A DNA stretch of 64,000 bases from Edaphochlamys debaryana (GCA_016858145.1 JAEHOE010000144.1:62001-126000); one strand, 5' to 3'. Numbered from the stretch's first letter, positions 23,177-35,884 are shown. Notes: generated from the letters alone by a model not told the origin. Translations and numbers: made by a program.

Positions 23177-26100
23177 AGGAGGACCTACCCCCCCCCCTGA
23201 CGTCCCCTTCCGTCCCCGCCCCTCCCACTTCACAAAGGCCTCCATCTGCTCCAGCAGCTCCCCCATCAGCAGCACGGCCGGCACCTCGTCATCCCACTGC
23301 TGGGGCCCCCTCCCCTCCGGCTCCCCCGCCCCATCGCCCCGCGCCGTCTCCCGCTCTCCCTCCGCCGCCTCCCCCTCCCCCTTCCCCGCTGCCCCCCGCA
23401 GCTCCAGCCCCCGCACCAGCCGCCCCAGCTCGCCCCGCTCGAACAGGGCCGCGTACGCCCACAGCGCCCTGCCCACGAACACTGCGCTGGTGGGGTGGCT
23501 GGCGAAGCGGCACACGAAGCGCTGGCCCGCGGCCCCGATGGAGCGCCCTCCATCGGGCAGCCCCTGCAGGCCCTTGATGACCTGTCCGTCCAACGGGTTG
23601 GGAATCGGGTCAGGACACAGCAGAGGGAATGCATGGCTTGGGGGGCTCAAGCTTTTGTTTTGGCAGGTAAGCGTGTAGGGCGTAGCAGAGCGACCGACTA
23701 CCGGTAGTTCCTGGCGAGCTCGGGGGGCTCGTGGCTCACCTCAAGCACGTTGCTGGCGGTGAAGGGGACCACGTGGGTGTACGGCACCACGGACCTGGCG
23801 CAGCACGGGCAGCAGGCGCCAGCTTTGAGCCCCTACCCCGGTGAGACCACGCACAGTCAACCTGGCGAGGTGGGTCCACCTGTGCCGCCCCCGCCGCACG
23901 CACCTATAGTAGTGCTCGATCCAGGCGGAATCCTCCTTGAGCACCACAGAGTTGATTGCCAGCAGCTTCCCCAGCCGCGAGCTGGCTGTGTTGCCGTCAG
24001 CGGACAGCAGGTAGCGCCAGTGTGCGTGGTCGGGCATGGGGACCCGTTCAGAGAGATTGACCTGCAGGGCCGTAGCCGGGGTCGGGCGGGGTGGGGTGGG
24101 GAGGAAGATCCCAGGGTTGGGCGGGGTGCGGCGGTGCATTACGAACAGGGGCCGCTTCACATGCTGAAGAATTTGAACGACGGCATCACACCACTTTATG
24201 AAAGGGATCTGGGACCTACCTTGAAGTCAGGCAGGTTGTTCCCCGTTGCTCCGACGTCCAGCAGCCTGCAGGCCGGGGGCAGGGGGAGGGCGGCGTGCAA
24301 GCAGGGTGCGAGCCCTCAGCCGGATCCTTCTGGTGTCCTATCCGGCTGGTGTCCTAGCTCCGGTGCTAGGACACCAGCTATGGAGGCCCGCAGCTGGACC
24401 CGGTGCAACCAAGCACTGCCCCGCACGCCTTAGGTAGGGGCCCACACATGGTATCCGACGACAACAGCAGGTCCGCACGCACACATGCAGTCTCTGCAGT
24501 GTGCCGGTATGTGTCTCCTCACCTCTGCGGCTCCCCCGGCTGCTGCGCCAGAATGACAAGGTCCTTCCGCGTGTTGGGCCCGGTGCCGCCTGCGAGTGCG
24601 TGAGGACGGGCCTTCACGCCCGTTTGCGTTGTCTTCTTGGGATGGCAGCTGTGGGGGCCGCACGTACAGTGCGGGGTCGTGTACCATGCCGTCTGTAAGC
24701 ACGCGGTGACGGCCCTCTTGCTTACCCTTCTGCAGGGTTGCACGCATGAGGGCCTTGCTGATCTTCCGCTCCCAGGGATAGAAGACGAGCTCCCCTGCAA
24801 GCGGATGGGGGCGCCGAGAAGTGAGCCTGATGCTCAAGGGTCGGCAAGGCCGGCTCCGCCGCCAAAATGAGGCGACGGTGTGCTCTCTGCGCCAGCCAGC
24901 CCTTCACACCTACCGTGTTTCGGCTGGGTCCGCGCCGCCCTCGACCTCCCAGCTCCAGGACTGGGACCAGGAGCCCCGCCGTGGTTGCCCATCCCCAGCG
25001 GCACTTCGCCCCAGCCGTGGAAGTGGGGCAGCAGGATGTCGTCTCCGCCGTCCGCCGACACGCTGCGGTCCCGGTCCCAGGGTTTGATGATGGCGAAGAC
25101 GGGGGCGTGCAGCAGCTGCTCCCGTCGCAGCTGTAGGGGGCAGGACTGGGCGTTGAGTTGTTGGGGGGTGGCTGGTCTTCCGGGGATGAGACCCTCGCCC
25201 GGGGACAATGCGTCAGTGACAATCGGGAAACGGTACATGACATCACGGGGGTGGGCTGGGTTGCTTCAAGGGCAGAAAGCCAGGAACGGCCAGGGCTCAG
25301 GGACCAGGTCCCTACACGCCCCGCTTCCCGCGTCCCAAGGACGGTAACAAGTCGCCTGCCCCACGCACCCGGCTCCCGTAAGGAAGTCCCCGAGGCTGAA
25401 GAGGAAGGCGGTGTCGGGCAGGGATACGTTGGCGGCACGTGTGCACCGGTTTAGCTGGTTCACAAAGATCATGACCTGCTGGAGGCATGAGGCGGGGGCG
25501 GCTCCGTGGCTCTTGTGCCGCCGCTGGCAAAACACAGGGACGACTTGCTCCGACCCACGAACCCTCTGCTTGCCCCAGATGCTCGTGTTCGGAAGGTAGT
25601 AGGGGAACACGGGCACGTGATGCACGTGGCCCTGCCGTACGACGATGACCGTCAAATAACTATGGGGCAGCAGGGGAGGGGTATGAGCGAGCGCAAGGGT
25701 CGAGCGACCGTCAAGCATCCAAGCTCCTGCCTGCCGTGCCCCGCGCGCCGCCATGCCCTCCTCTCACGTACGTCCAAGTACGTGTGGTTTCGGGGGCGCG
25801 TAAGCCCCCTCAGCATGCTTAGCATGTGGGCTACACGGTACGAGCGACCACGCCAGGGCGCGAGGTCGGGGTCCAGGTTGGCTCTGCAGCGGGGTGTGGG
25901 TGGAGGAGGACGGAGGCGTTCGGGCCCGGCCACGGGGCAGTGGGGCACCGAGCAGGGCGATGCGGCAGGAAGGGGCAAGTAACTCCTAGCGCAAGCCTCT
26001 ATCTACCCCCGTGGCATCAACCCGTAGCGTCCCCTAGCGTCCAGGCCCGTGGGTCAGGACAAGCAAATGCCTGGGGGCACAGGTCTGCTGGGCCGCCAGT

Positions 26101-26348
26101 GGGCCGTGGCGGTGCCCCGCCCCAGCCCCCGCCAGCCCAGCTCACTTGAAGAAGTCGGCGAGCTCTTCGTCGCTCGTTGCCACAGTAAACCCAGGCTCCG
26201 AGTGGGATCGGCGTAGATTGTCGTCGCGCAGGCTCCGTCGCGCTGCCGCTGCGAATGGCCCCCAGGATGGCACGAGCGGCGGCATGGCCAGGAACGCGAG
26301 GGCGAGTAAGCCCATCGCCCAGGCGCGCGAGCATCCAGTGCGCGCCAT
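22964..26348 (-). CDS. GT90/CAP10-family glycosyltransferase
   Basis: Eleven exons join in phase (about 634 aa): 26146-26348, 25782-25883, 25365-25659, 24914-25130, 24726-24794, 24618-24692, 24523-24589, 24220-24265, 23904-24061, 23740-23794 and 22964-23581. The N-terminus MARTGCSRAWAMGLLALAFLAM is a signal peptide or anchor, so it should work in the secretory pathway. CAP10 landmarks appear in order: PDLAPWRGR, SLPDTAFLFSLGDF, FYPWERKISKALMR, RYLLSADGNTASSRL, NSVVLKEDSAWIEHYYR, VVPYTHVVPF and AAGQRFV. Family members transfer glucose or xylose to protein or polysaccharide. The acceptor here is unknown. Exon 25365-25659 may hide a further in-frame intron before VMIFVNQLNR. The donor at 25781 (GTACTT) is weak. 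The last roughly 70 codons lie in the dispersed repeat. Confidence 0.8.
24346..24377. repeat. Perfect 13-bp hairpin in GT90 intron
   Basis: CTGGTGTCCTAGC and its exact reverse complement are separated by a 6-base loop (TCCGGT). A partial extra copy (CTGGTGTCCTA) lies just to the left at 24330-24340. The structure sits in the intron between exons 24523-24589 and 24220-24265. It has no T-run, so it is not a bacterial-type terminator. Confidence 0.85.
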
Positions 26349-27394
26349 GACTAGGCCATACGATGAGGCGGTGTTGCGGGTGACGTGTCGAGGGCTCGGG
26401 TTGTGCCGGTGCGGGGGATGTTGGCAAATTGTCGCGAAGTACACCCACCAGGTCGCAGGCCTGCTGTGTATCGCTCTCTGTACAGCGGAGTAAGGCCCGC
26501 GGACCAAAGCGAACGCAGAACTCGGAGCAGAGTGCCTCGAGGAGGCCAGGGTACCCGGCTCAGACCGGAAGTACCACGAAGTTTTGGAGTTTGAAGTCTG
26601 GCACCGAAACGACCGGGCCCCGCCACCGAGGCACCCGAGGCATCCCGCAAAGAGGCCCGCTTCACAGAATTGCGCACGTTTCAGCACGCCCTCGGACCCC
26701 GCAGGCAGGGGACCCCTGCCCGCAGGTACAGACACGGTCCCGAAGGTCGGCATGCCGTACAGGGGTATGGACACTCCGTTTCCCCTACCGTATGCGGTGC
26801 ATAGGGTGAGGGCCAGACCACTCAGGTGAAGAACAAAGCTACAGCCGAGCCCAATCAATGCACAGCTCTTCACGTCACCGGGGCAGTGGGCAGACGTGGC
26901 GTAGGCTCAGATGCCTGAGGCGCTCACCCAAATGCGCCGCCGCCGCCGCCCCCAACGCCCTGTAGCTCAGCTCTATGATGACGGCTCACCATCCCACCAA
27001 CCATCTCGCTGGTCCATATAGACTCAACGCGTACAACCAAGCCGGCATGCCTCCCTGCGAATGCCAATTTGGGGGCGCTGGGCCCTAGCAGGCCATCCAT
27101 AAACTATTGCCCAGCCGCCTAGCCCATGCGAACCCAACCCAACCAACTGCAGGTATGCGGCATGCCTGGGCAGGAGTAGTGTGCAATTGAACGTAACTCT
27201 CAACCTGCATGTGGATTGCTCAAATGTCAACCCCCAAGCTTCGGGCCTAGAGGGCCCACGCCCCAGTGCTCCTCCCGTACCTCAGCCCTGTCGTATAGCC
27301 GTGGCGGCCCCGCCTTTCGAGCCTGCCGCTGGTAGGCCGCAAGCTAGGCAGCCCACCGATGACTAGCAGCCCTCAAGGGTCCCCCGCACATCCG
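26349..27394. other. Upstream region of GT90 gene, no gene seen
   Basis: About 1 kb between the GT90 start codon and the stop codon of the F-box gene, both on the minus strand. It should contain the GT90 promoter and the 3' untranslated region of the F-box gene. I saw no supported coding or RNA feature. Confidence 0.45.
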
Positions 27395-29556
27395 TCAGTC
27401 CACGTCGGAGTCATTGTCGAGGACGGCGGAGGCTACGAACGGGTCATTGTCTGAGTACTCCCAGCCCCGCTCGGCACCCTGGCCGCTGCTTAGCCCCGCC
27501 TTGTCCATCATGCACTGCAGCCGCTGCAGCTCGGTGCCGCCCGCTCCGCTGTCCCAAACGGCCTGGAGCGCCTGCGGGTGCAAGCGCGGTGGCGAGGAAG
27601 CGGTGATGAGTAACTGCCCTACTACTTAACTTCATTATATTTTGAAACTAGCGGCTGGGCTTGCGGCACAACCGTGCGTCACGGACACGGGGCATCGCCA
27701 CGCACCTTAGCCAGCGCCTGCCAAGATGGGGGCCGCGCGGTTGGCACCCGGGCAGGGCATCCACTGCCCGGCTCGCACTCCAGGGGCGGACGCTCCTGCC
27801 CGCTCCGGAGCCCTACGAACTCGTGGGCGCTCATGGTGCCCAGCCGCAGCCTCTGCGGCTTGCCGAGCAGTCTGCGGCAAAAGGACGGGAGGGAGGGGCA
27901 CGGAGCTGGACACTGGAGCCCAGCATCATGTGAGTGGTGCAACGCACACCGTGCACGATTGCTCCGTTCCCCACTGAGCTCCGCACCGGCACCACTCACC
28001 GCAGCAGGGTCTCCACCTCGGCCGCCGTCACGCGCCGCCTGGCTCGCCGCGGCGTCACGTCCAGCCCCTGCACCTCCACCGCCTCACACCGCTCCACCAG
28101 CTCCCGCAGCGGCCCGAGCCACTCGCCCGCGGCGTCCGTCAGCCCAAGAGTCACCTCGCAACCCAGGCTCAGCGCCTTGACCGGCGGGGCCGGAGCGGGC
28201 GCCACACGGGGCAGCAGCAGGGTCCTGGCCAGGTAAGAGACGAGTCCCAATGCCACTTTCTCCCTGCTGTTGCGGTAGTCCTTTGACTCCCGATCGGACA
28301 GCACGATCGACGTGATGTGCCCTCCGCACAGGTCGAGAGCTATCTGGAGGTTCGCGTCCAGGCTGGCCCGCTCGTCATCCTCGTCAGCCTCCACGTCCTC
28401 GTCCAGCTCGTCCACCATCTGGGTTGCCAGCCCGCGCACCACCAGGCGCTCCAGGGAGGGCAGCGAATCCAGGATCTGCCGTACCTGGTCGTCGAAGACC
28501 TGGTGTGTCGTTACCGAGCGCAGCTGTGGCGTGGGATGAAAGCACGTGGGGGCCAGGCCCGTCAGCGTGGCAGACAGACTGATTATCACGACACTGCAAG
28601 CAACTGCGCGTGGGTCGAAGCGACTGTTTCTGCACCATCCTCCCCTGGTGCCCTCACCTCCAGATGTTGGAGGCCCCTGAGCGAGCAGATCCCCTGCACG
28701 CCCGCGGGGGTCAGGTCGTCCTCCAGGCCCTCAGTGAAGTCAAAATCCTCCACATCCGCCTCATAAAGGGACTGCACGGTCAGGCGGGTGAGGTGCTGCA
28801 GGCCGCTCAGGGTGTCGAGGCCCCCAGCGAGCGAGAAGGAGGGGAGGGCGAGCTCCCGGAGGCCCCTCAGGGTGGACAACGCTGATAGCACCACGGCGTC
28901 GACCTCGGGGCCATCGAAGGGAGTGCTGGGGGGCAGGCGAACGGTGTGCAGGCTGGGCAGAAGGCGCAACAGGGCCGCCAGGGGCTTGGCGGGGACCTGC
29001 ATGGTGTCCACGGCGAGGGTCTCAATGGGCTCCTGCTGCCTCAAGAAGCAGTCGTCATCCGAGTCCGCGTCGTCCCACGAGTCGTCGTCGTAGACATGTC
29101 CGTAGTACGTGGCCTCCACGCCAGCTCGCCCACGCGCTGACGGGCCTCGGTGGGAGCCCGGGCAAAGGGCTGCGATAGCAGCCTGCCGACATCCGCGAAC
29201 CTCACGTTCAGCGCGTCCCAAACCAGCGTCACCGAGCTGCAGCTCGGCCACTTCACAAGCCCACGATCACGCCAGAAGCGACAACTCTTGGGCGTGAGCC
29301 GGATGCGCAGCTGTTCTGTGCGCTCATCGATGATGCTACAGAGCTGCTTGCTCGCCCGGCGCGCCCCTTTAAGCTCGCTGCACCTGCCCATTCGTTGCAG
29401 GATCAGGCTCCAGACCTCGCCAGGCAGCTCCGGCAAGCGCCCCGCGGGGCTGTGCGGTGCGCGTTCACGCGGCTTTGTCTGCACGCGAGGCGCTTTTAGT
29501 GGGCGGGTCGTCTTGGTCGTCTCGGGCCTTGCCGCGGCCCGCTTGCGCGTAAGCAT
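27395..29556 (-). CDS. F-box/leucine-rich-repeat protein with an apparent frameshift
   Basis: Segments: 29556 to about 29120, then in another frame to 28658, and exons 28000-28523, 27706-27871 and 27395-27571, which close in phase. Residues about 40-80 (LPELPGEVWSLILQRMGRCS, then ARRASKQLCSIIDE) look like an F-box, the SKP1-binding module of SCF ubiquitin ligases. The middle has LRR-like strands: LLRLLPSLHTVRLP, LRGLRELALPSFSL, LQHLTRLTVQSL and LRGLQHLEV. Acidic runs (DDDSWDDADSDDD, DELDEDVEADEDDE) separate them. The two frames before 28658 are both good but differ by one base. A 20-nt GT...AG segment at about 29114-29133 would restore phase yet is too short for a normal intron, so a 1-base indel or an assembly error is more likely. 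The F-box call is from pattern only. Confidence 0.6.
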
Positions 29557-30121
29557 GCTTGCGCGTACAATGGCGTGGCGTTATGCTTGGCGGTCGCCTG
29601 AGCTCAGACTGGTCTAACGAAACATGCGCACGAGCGAGCGATGCCAGGCCTTGGTCACACAGTCTGCTCTGTCAACATAGCTCGGTGAAGCCGAGGTTGG
29701 GTGTATGAGCCGGCTTCTTGTTGCGCTGGCCGCTGTCGGCGACAGCTGCGCGGGATCCGCGTCGGATGCTGCCGTACCATACAGCTGCCACACAGCAGTG
29801 TGACCGCCACTGTTCCTTATGCGAGCTTCGGCTGCTTCTGGTCGCTTTCTGCACCCTCGTCCGCGCAGAGCACTGCACGCCTCCTGCCTGTGCCAGTACA
29901 CGCGGTGTCGCCCGCCCTCGTCCTGCTCGTCCCCTGCTGAGCGCTGTCGGCGGAGTCGGCCCCCCCTGAGCGCCTGCACGGCATGCCTAGATTGCCTACC
30001 GCTTCGTGCACTGAGTCGAAAGTCCATGGGGCATGGTCCCGTGCTTGACTTGTCCTTGGCTCCTTACAAGTCTCCCGCAGCACGTGTGCAAGATGCAGTA
30101 CCTCGGCGCCCTTCAGGTCTT
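29557..30121. other. Upstream region of F-box gene, no gene seen
   Basis: This stretch lies between the F-box gene start and the stop codon of the LRR/FAM194-like gene, both minus strand. No supported reading frame was found. A minus-strand TGTAA lies at 30064-30068 (listed separately). Confidence 0.45.
30064..30068 (-). terminator. Possible TGTAA poly(A) signal
   Basis: TGTAA is the usual poly(A) signal of volvocine green algae. This copy is on the coding strand 54 nt after the TGA stop of the LRR/FAM194-like gene. A five-base match can occur by chance, and the implied 3' untranslated region would be short. Confidence 0.3.
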
Positions 30122-33100
30122 TCACGACCCGCCCCCGCCCCCACCCCCACCAAGCGCCGCGACTGCGCTCTGCGCTGCCATCGCCGCCGCCAAGCTTGCT
30201 GCCGCCAGCTGCCGCGCCGCTGCCAGCTGCGCCGCTGACTCGCTATCGATCTCCACCTTGCCGGAACCGCCTCCCCCATCCGCCCCATCCCCTGTCCCCG
30301 GGTCCGACCATACCGCGTCCGGCGCCTCCTTCGCCCCCGCTCCGCCTCCTCCTCCTCCGACGCCCGTCGTTGCGGCGGCTGCCCCCGGTCGCGGTCTCCC
30401 GCCCGGTCTCGCACCCACCCCCGCTGCAGCCATGCCGCCAGCCCTTCCGCCTTCCCCTCTGTCCGCTGGCCCCGTCGCCGCCCCCACAGCCGCTGATGAT
30501 CCAGACGTCGACGCCGCTGCGGTTGCCGCCGCCGCCGCGGCCTCCGCTGCTAGCGCGCGTGCCGCACTCATGCCGCTGCCACTGCCCGCGCGCCTGCCGG
30601 GCCTGCCAGCCGCCGCGGCGGCAAGCGCCGGTGAGGAGGCTCCGCTGGGCTCCGGCGTCAAGGAGGCGGCAAGTGAGGCTGAGGATGGGGCCCCGGGCAT
30701 GGGGCTGGAGGCCTTCGCCCGGAGATCCCGTGTGAGCATGGCCTGCGGGGGAGAGAGCGGCCATGGGGGACGCGGCGTGTTTGGGCAATGACAGATGGCT
30801 CGTGCTCGCCTGGACTCGCCCTTCTTGAGCAGTGGCATAGAAGTGCTGGAATGCGCTGGCCTGCCTGGCCCGGCTCCCACCCAATCCCTGCCCCCGCCCG
30901 GGCCCGGGCCCACCTGCAGCCCTTCTTCTAGCGCCGCGAGGCCAGCGGTGATGGAGGCGATGTCCGCCACATCCACCGCGCTGCCCCCTCCTGCCCCGCC
31001 GCCGCCACCTCCTGCCCCCGCCCCGCCGCCTCCGCCTGCGCCGCCCTTGGCGCCGCCGCCCATGGGCTTGTGCGTCCCCGCCCCCCCCTGCCTCGCCAGA
31101 TTCCGGAGGAACGCGGGCGGCGGGAGGTCCCCGTCCGCACCGCCTCCCAGCGGCGTATCAGCACCCGCCCAGGGCGCGGCAACAGCCCCGCCCGGCCGAA
31201 TCGGAGTGGTGGGTTCGCTGGGGAAGGGCGAGGCGGAGGTGGTGCCCGGGCCGCCGTCGTTGCGCCCCGGCGGCGGGTCCCACACGTCGTGTGGGTGGTT
31301 GCGGCCGCAGCGCAGGCGGTGTCGGAGGCCCTCGCAGGAGATGTACATGTGCAGCGCCCCAGTTGAAGAGAAGAAGCGGACGCCGAAGTGCGGGTCAAGC
31401 TACTCGGGAGGAAGGCGTGAAACGGGGGGAAGAAGTGACTCTATTCAGCAACATAGAGGGGCGCAGGCTGAAGCCGTGAAGGGGCAGGGGAAAGGAGAAA
31501 GCGCCCGACCCACATCCTGTCCAGTCCCCTAGTCCGACTGAGAGGCACAGGGCGGTAGCGAAGGGCTCTAGCTAGTTGGGCCAATGCGAGTGCCATGTCA
31601 GCAAAGTTTATGCTGCTGACCTGCATGTCAATGGTTGGCGGTGGGGGCGGCGGCGGCTCGGCGGGGGACGAGGTGGCGGCGGCCAGGCCGGGCGGCAGCT
31701 GGATGGCGGACTTTGGCGAGGGCGCCGCCCCCGGGTCTCGCCATCGCCGTGTGATCTCCCCTGCGGGGCTGTAGCAGCTGCCTGCGTTCCCGGGGCCGTG
31801 ACACGAAAGCACACGGTCAGCAGGGACATCCGGGCTGTGCAGGTTGCACAAGGGAACGTGTACTTGGCCCTGATGAACAGGCAGGAACGGCACTAGGCTC
31901 CCTGGCGTGGCAGCCCAGGTCAGACGAGGCAGCTAGAACGCAGAAGACCGAGAGACTTCCGCAACCCGTACACACCCGCGCCGGTGGTCTTGTTGTACAG
32001 CAGCATCAGCCCGCCGTTGGGGTACTGCACGAAGCCGCCCGCCTCTTCCCAAGAGACTGCCACGCCGCCGGCGCGGTACATGGCCATCATCTTGTACGGC
32101 AGCGGCGTCGTTAGTAATGATGGCCATGCAGCGGCCCTGTCGCCAGCGCCGTCGCTGGAAGAGGCATCGTCGCCTAAGGATGACTCAGCAGCGGCGGTCG
32201 CCGCCGCCAGCGCCGCAGGCGACCCATAGTCCACATCTACGGTGACCGCCATATCGCCGCCAGGCCAGAAGGCGGAAGCCGAACCGTCGCGGCGTACGAC
32301 GATGCCGCGCCCCCCGCCCTTTTGTCGCGGGTACGACAACTCGTATTCAACGACGTTTGCGTCTGGGGGCGGCTTCGCGACAGGTGGCGGCACAGACGGC
32401 GCGCGTTTTGGGGCTGCGCCGTTGTACCGTGCAGGCAGCTTGGAGGGGTGGAAGGTGGGCAACGCGTCGACCACGGCCTGAGGAGGCAAGCGGGTCCCAA
32501 AGAACATAGGTGTGAGAGAGTCTCCGAAAGGGATCACGCTGTTGGGATACATGATCTAGGCCGGTCAACAAGCCGTACGATGTACGGCGGAGCAAGCCTC
32601 CACCACGATGACACCCAGTGCCCCAACCACTCCGTCCCACCTGGAACTGCGTCCCCTGCAGCTGCACCGCTGGCTTGATGACGGTTGCGCCCGGCAGCGG
32701 CGGCCTTCGAGCCCTGGGCCGTGCACCCCCAGAGCTCCCCGAGAGAGAGGACGAGGACGCCACGGCCTCCAGCGCCGCCGCTAGTGCCTCGTCAGCTGAA
32801 GGGCTGCTGGGCCCGCCTCCGCCAGGCCCCGTAGTCGATCCGGTCCCGCCCGCTGACGGTATCCCGCGGCCGGTGCTCGGAACGGCTGCGGTAGTCGGCA
32901 GCGGGGAGGAAGGCGCAGCAGCGTTCACACGTTGATAGGTCAGTACCGTTATGGCATTGCCAGGAAGCAAACCCGCTACCTTGGGCCCTAACGTGTTCCT
33001 CATCCGGCACTGCCTCTTGCCACAGGGGCCCTACACAGTTTGTGACTGGTAAGACCGCCATGGCCTTACGGTATTCCCACGCCCACGGAGGCTGGCGCCA

Positions 33101-35736
33101 GGCAGTCCGGCGCACCTGCGTTGGCCGAGCTGGAGCGCGGCAGCTTCCGCCGTGCAGCGGCCGGGGGAAGCGCCGAGGTGCGGGAGGGCAGGCCGCCCTG
33201 CGGCAAGGCCCCGCCGTTGGCCGCATCGCCGGCCCGAGCGGCATCCGGCAGGTTGGCGTGCGACATCGCACGGCCGCTGGGGCCTGTAAAGGACGGATAC
33301 GGCAGGACGCGACAGGGATCAGGGCGTTGCACACTGGTAGAGCTTAAGTCGCGTGTGAGCACCCGTGGGAAAGGTTGAGAGTCTGCGAGCCCGTCCACCC
33401 TGGCTTGCTTGGGCCGAAACTTCATCAGGAGGACGCAGGCGGCGTGGCTTGCAACCGAGGGTACACCCCACAGGAGAATGCAAAGCGACCCGGCACACAC
33501 CTGGCCTTGCTCCTCCCGACCTGGCACCCGTGGCCCCCCTGCCGCCGCTCGACGGGGGCGCGCTCGAGGGCCCCGCCGCCCGCGCCGCCAGCAGCGCCTC
33601 CACATCGATGCTCTCGCTCGCCTGACAGCGCGGCAACAACGGGCAGCGCGCGTCAGGTCACGGCCGCATTACGTCATCAGGGGCCCGTGTCAGTTCAGCC
33701 GGAACGCTCGCTCTTGCCCCGCAGACAACCTCCCTCTGCCTGTGCTTGCAAGAGGCACGGCAACGCGATGGGGCCTCGCACAACGCCCTGGGCCGGGGGG
33801 TTTATGCCCTGCTCACCGCCCGCTCCGTGTCGTCCACGGCGCGGCCGTCGATGAGTTTGAGCGCGGGACACAGCCGCAGCGCCACCAACCGCACGTGCTC
33901 GGCGGGGAGGGCCTGCGGGCCGCGGGAGCAGAGGCACGAGAACTGACGCCTCTTCCCCATCAATCTGCCGCGGGTCAGCGGGGCTTACCTGCCTGCACCT
34001 TAGTCCCCACGCCCCTGGCACCCGCACAGCCCTGCTGCTTTCAGGGAGCCGCAGCTGCAGCAGCGCCACCCTCGGCCCAACCCCTGCCTGCCCCCAACTC
34101 CAGGCGTGGACCCAGTCCCGGTGCCACCTTGGCCAGGGGGTTGCTGGCGATGGCGAGGCGCTGCAGCCCGGGCAGGCGGCCCAGCACCCGCAGCTCCCCC
34201 GGGTCCGCCAGGGCGTTGCTCTGCAGCCACAGGTCCGTCAGAGCGGACAGCGCCGACAGGGGGGCCAGGGAGGCCACCTGCGGGCCGGGAGGGTGGCAGG
34301 TCGGCGGCGGCCGTCAGGACCTGCCTCCGACTCAAAGCCCGGGTGCTGTGAGCGCGCTGTGGCGCCAGTTACGCCAGGTGTGGCACCAGTTACGCCAGGT
34401 ACGGGGCATCTGGGCAAGTGGCATGGGACGATTCGCAAGTGGGCTACCCGGAGACCCGGCCGCTGTGCTCTTAAGCCATGGGTGCCGTGCCCCCGCGAGG
34501 CGCACCTTGTTGTGGGCCGCATTGAGGCTGGCCAGGTTGGACAGCCCCGCCAGGCCCTGGGAGGGTAATGAGTCAGGGTTGAGGGTCACACGCGTACGGG
34601 CTCAGGACCCAGCTCCTTGACTTAGGGTGGGCTTGATGTGCTGCAATTGTGCTCACGAGTGCTCCGATGCAGACGGGCTCAAGCGTGCAGCCCCTGACCT
34701 GTCACCCTACGCTGGAGCTCTGGAGCCTGAGGGGCTTTCTGCTACGCCCTGATGGCTCCAGCTTCACACAGTAGCAGTACACAAAGCCTAACCCCTCCTG
34801 GGTTGCTAGCGCCTGGGCTCCCACCTTGAGGCTGGCGAGCTGGTTGTGGCTCACATTCAGCGACTGCAGGCCACACAGGGGCGCCAAGCCCTGCGGGAGA
34901 AACGTCAGCATGCATTCGCTCAGGGGCACGTCCCTGGCTGACCCAGAGGCAGTGGGCCTAACGGGCTGAAGCACTTACGTCACGTGGGTCGCCCGCCAAG
35001 GCTCATTTGGTCGCGCGTTCCCGCTCTCCCCAGTATCCCGCCAGGCGGACTCCCCTCCCTTGCCCCCCGCCGTGCAGAAGGCTTGACTGGCAAACATTTC
35101 CGCCTCCCAGGTCAGACCTGAAGTGATGATAGCGCATTGAAGGCCAGAGACAGGGAGCGGAGGTTGGTTGCTTGGGACAAGGCGCCCACATCCGTGGCAC
35201 CCTGAGGTGGAGGGAGAGCATTAGATTAGGGCTCCGGGTCGGGCGAAGGCAGCCCTCCCGATCCAGCACAGGAGCTGTGTAGGACATGCGGTGGGTACAA
35301 GTACACCTCACGCCGTGTTGGGCTGCCCATCAGTGTACCCCTGCCCCTGGCCCTGAGCATTCTGGGCGCTGTTGCGTAGCTTGCCCTACTCCAGCACCTT
35401 GTTGGTAAGGATGAGCTCCTCAACGTCTTTCACGTCTGAGCAGAACGCGGCCTCCTTGATGTCCTGCAGGAGCGGAAGGTTAGACCCCCCCGTCAGGCTC
35501 AGCCCGTGGCCCAGGGGTGCAAGGGGTGGGAGGGGGCTGGGGAGGTAGAGGCCCCGTCGGGTAGGCCGGGGACGCGGAGCCCAGCCCGGAGCCCTCCCAA
35601 GCCAATGCTTGTCCCCATCTGTGCCCGTCCGAGCGCACCCAAGCCGTGAACGACATCCTCTCAGTCCTTCAGAGCCGGTGCAGCGGTAAATGCCATGTTT
35701 CGGCGACCTCGGAGCGGACTCGGCAGGCACTAACAT
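30122..35736 (-). CDS. Leucine-rich-repeat protein continuing into a FAM194-like domain
   Basis: Exons that join in phase: one ending at about 35398 (DVKDVEELILTNK), then 35118-35201, 34825-34890, 34506-34556, 34128-34277, 33817-33912, 33501-33621, 33087-33283, 32641-33009, 31976-32555, 31781 to about 31500, 30914-31399 and 30122-30742. Five LRRs (LRSLSLAFNALSSLQ, LQSLNVSHNQLASLK, LASLNAAHNK, LTDLWLQSNALADP, LQRLAIASNPLAK) end in the LRR cap LCPALKLIDGRAVDDTERA, as in SDS22/LRRC proteins. After a linker comes ELSYPR...VVRRDGSASAFWPGGDMAV, GFVQYPNGGLMLLYNKTTGAG, GEITRRWRD and LDPHFGVRFFSS, resembling the FAM194/ERICH6 C-terminal domain. The tail is Gly/Ala-rich. The 5' end is unresolved; 35736 is the nearest ATG. 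The join between the two halves uses the donor GTGGGC at 33086; two separate genes remain possible. A ciliary role is only a guess from LRR relatives. Confidence 0.55.
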
Positions 35737-35884
35737 GTCGCGGGTGACATCTACAGGCAAGAAGCGCTCGACCTAAGCGACCGCACGCGAGGTGGTGCCT
35801 GAGCAGGGCATGCCGCGATGCAGTGTTGACTTTCGCAGCTGCGTCGGGTATATCGGTTTCAAGAGCAATCTGCTTGGACAACAT

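Noticed and set aside
30033..30791. A 252-codon Ala/Pro-rich plus-strand frame.
   Set aside because: Antisense of the Gly/Ala-rich last exon of the LRR/FAM194-like gene; composition alone explains it.
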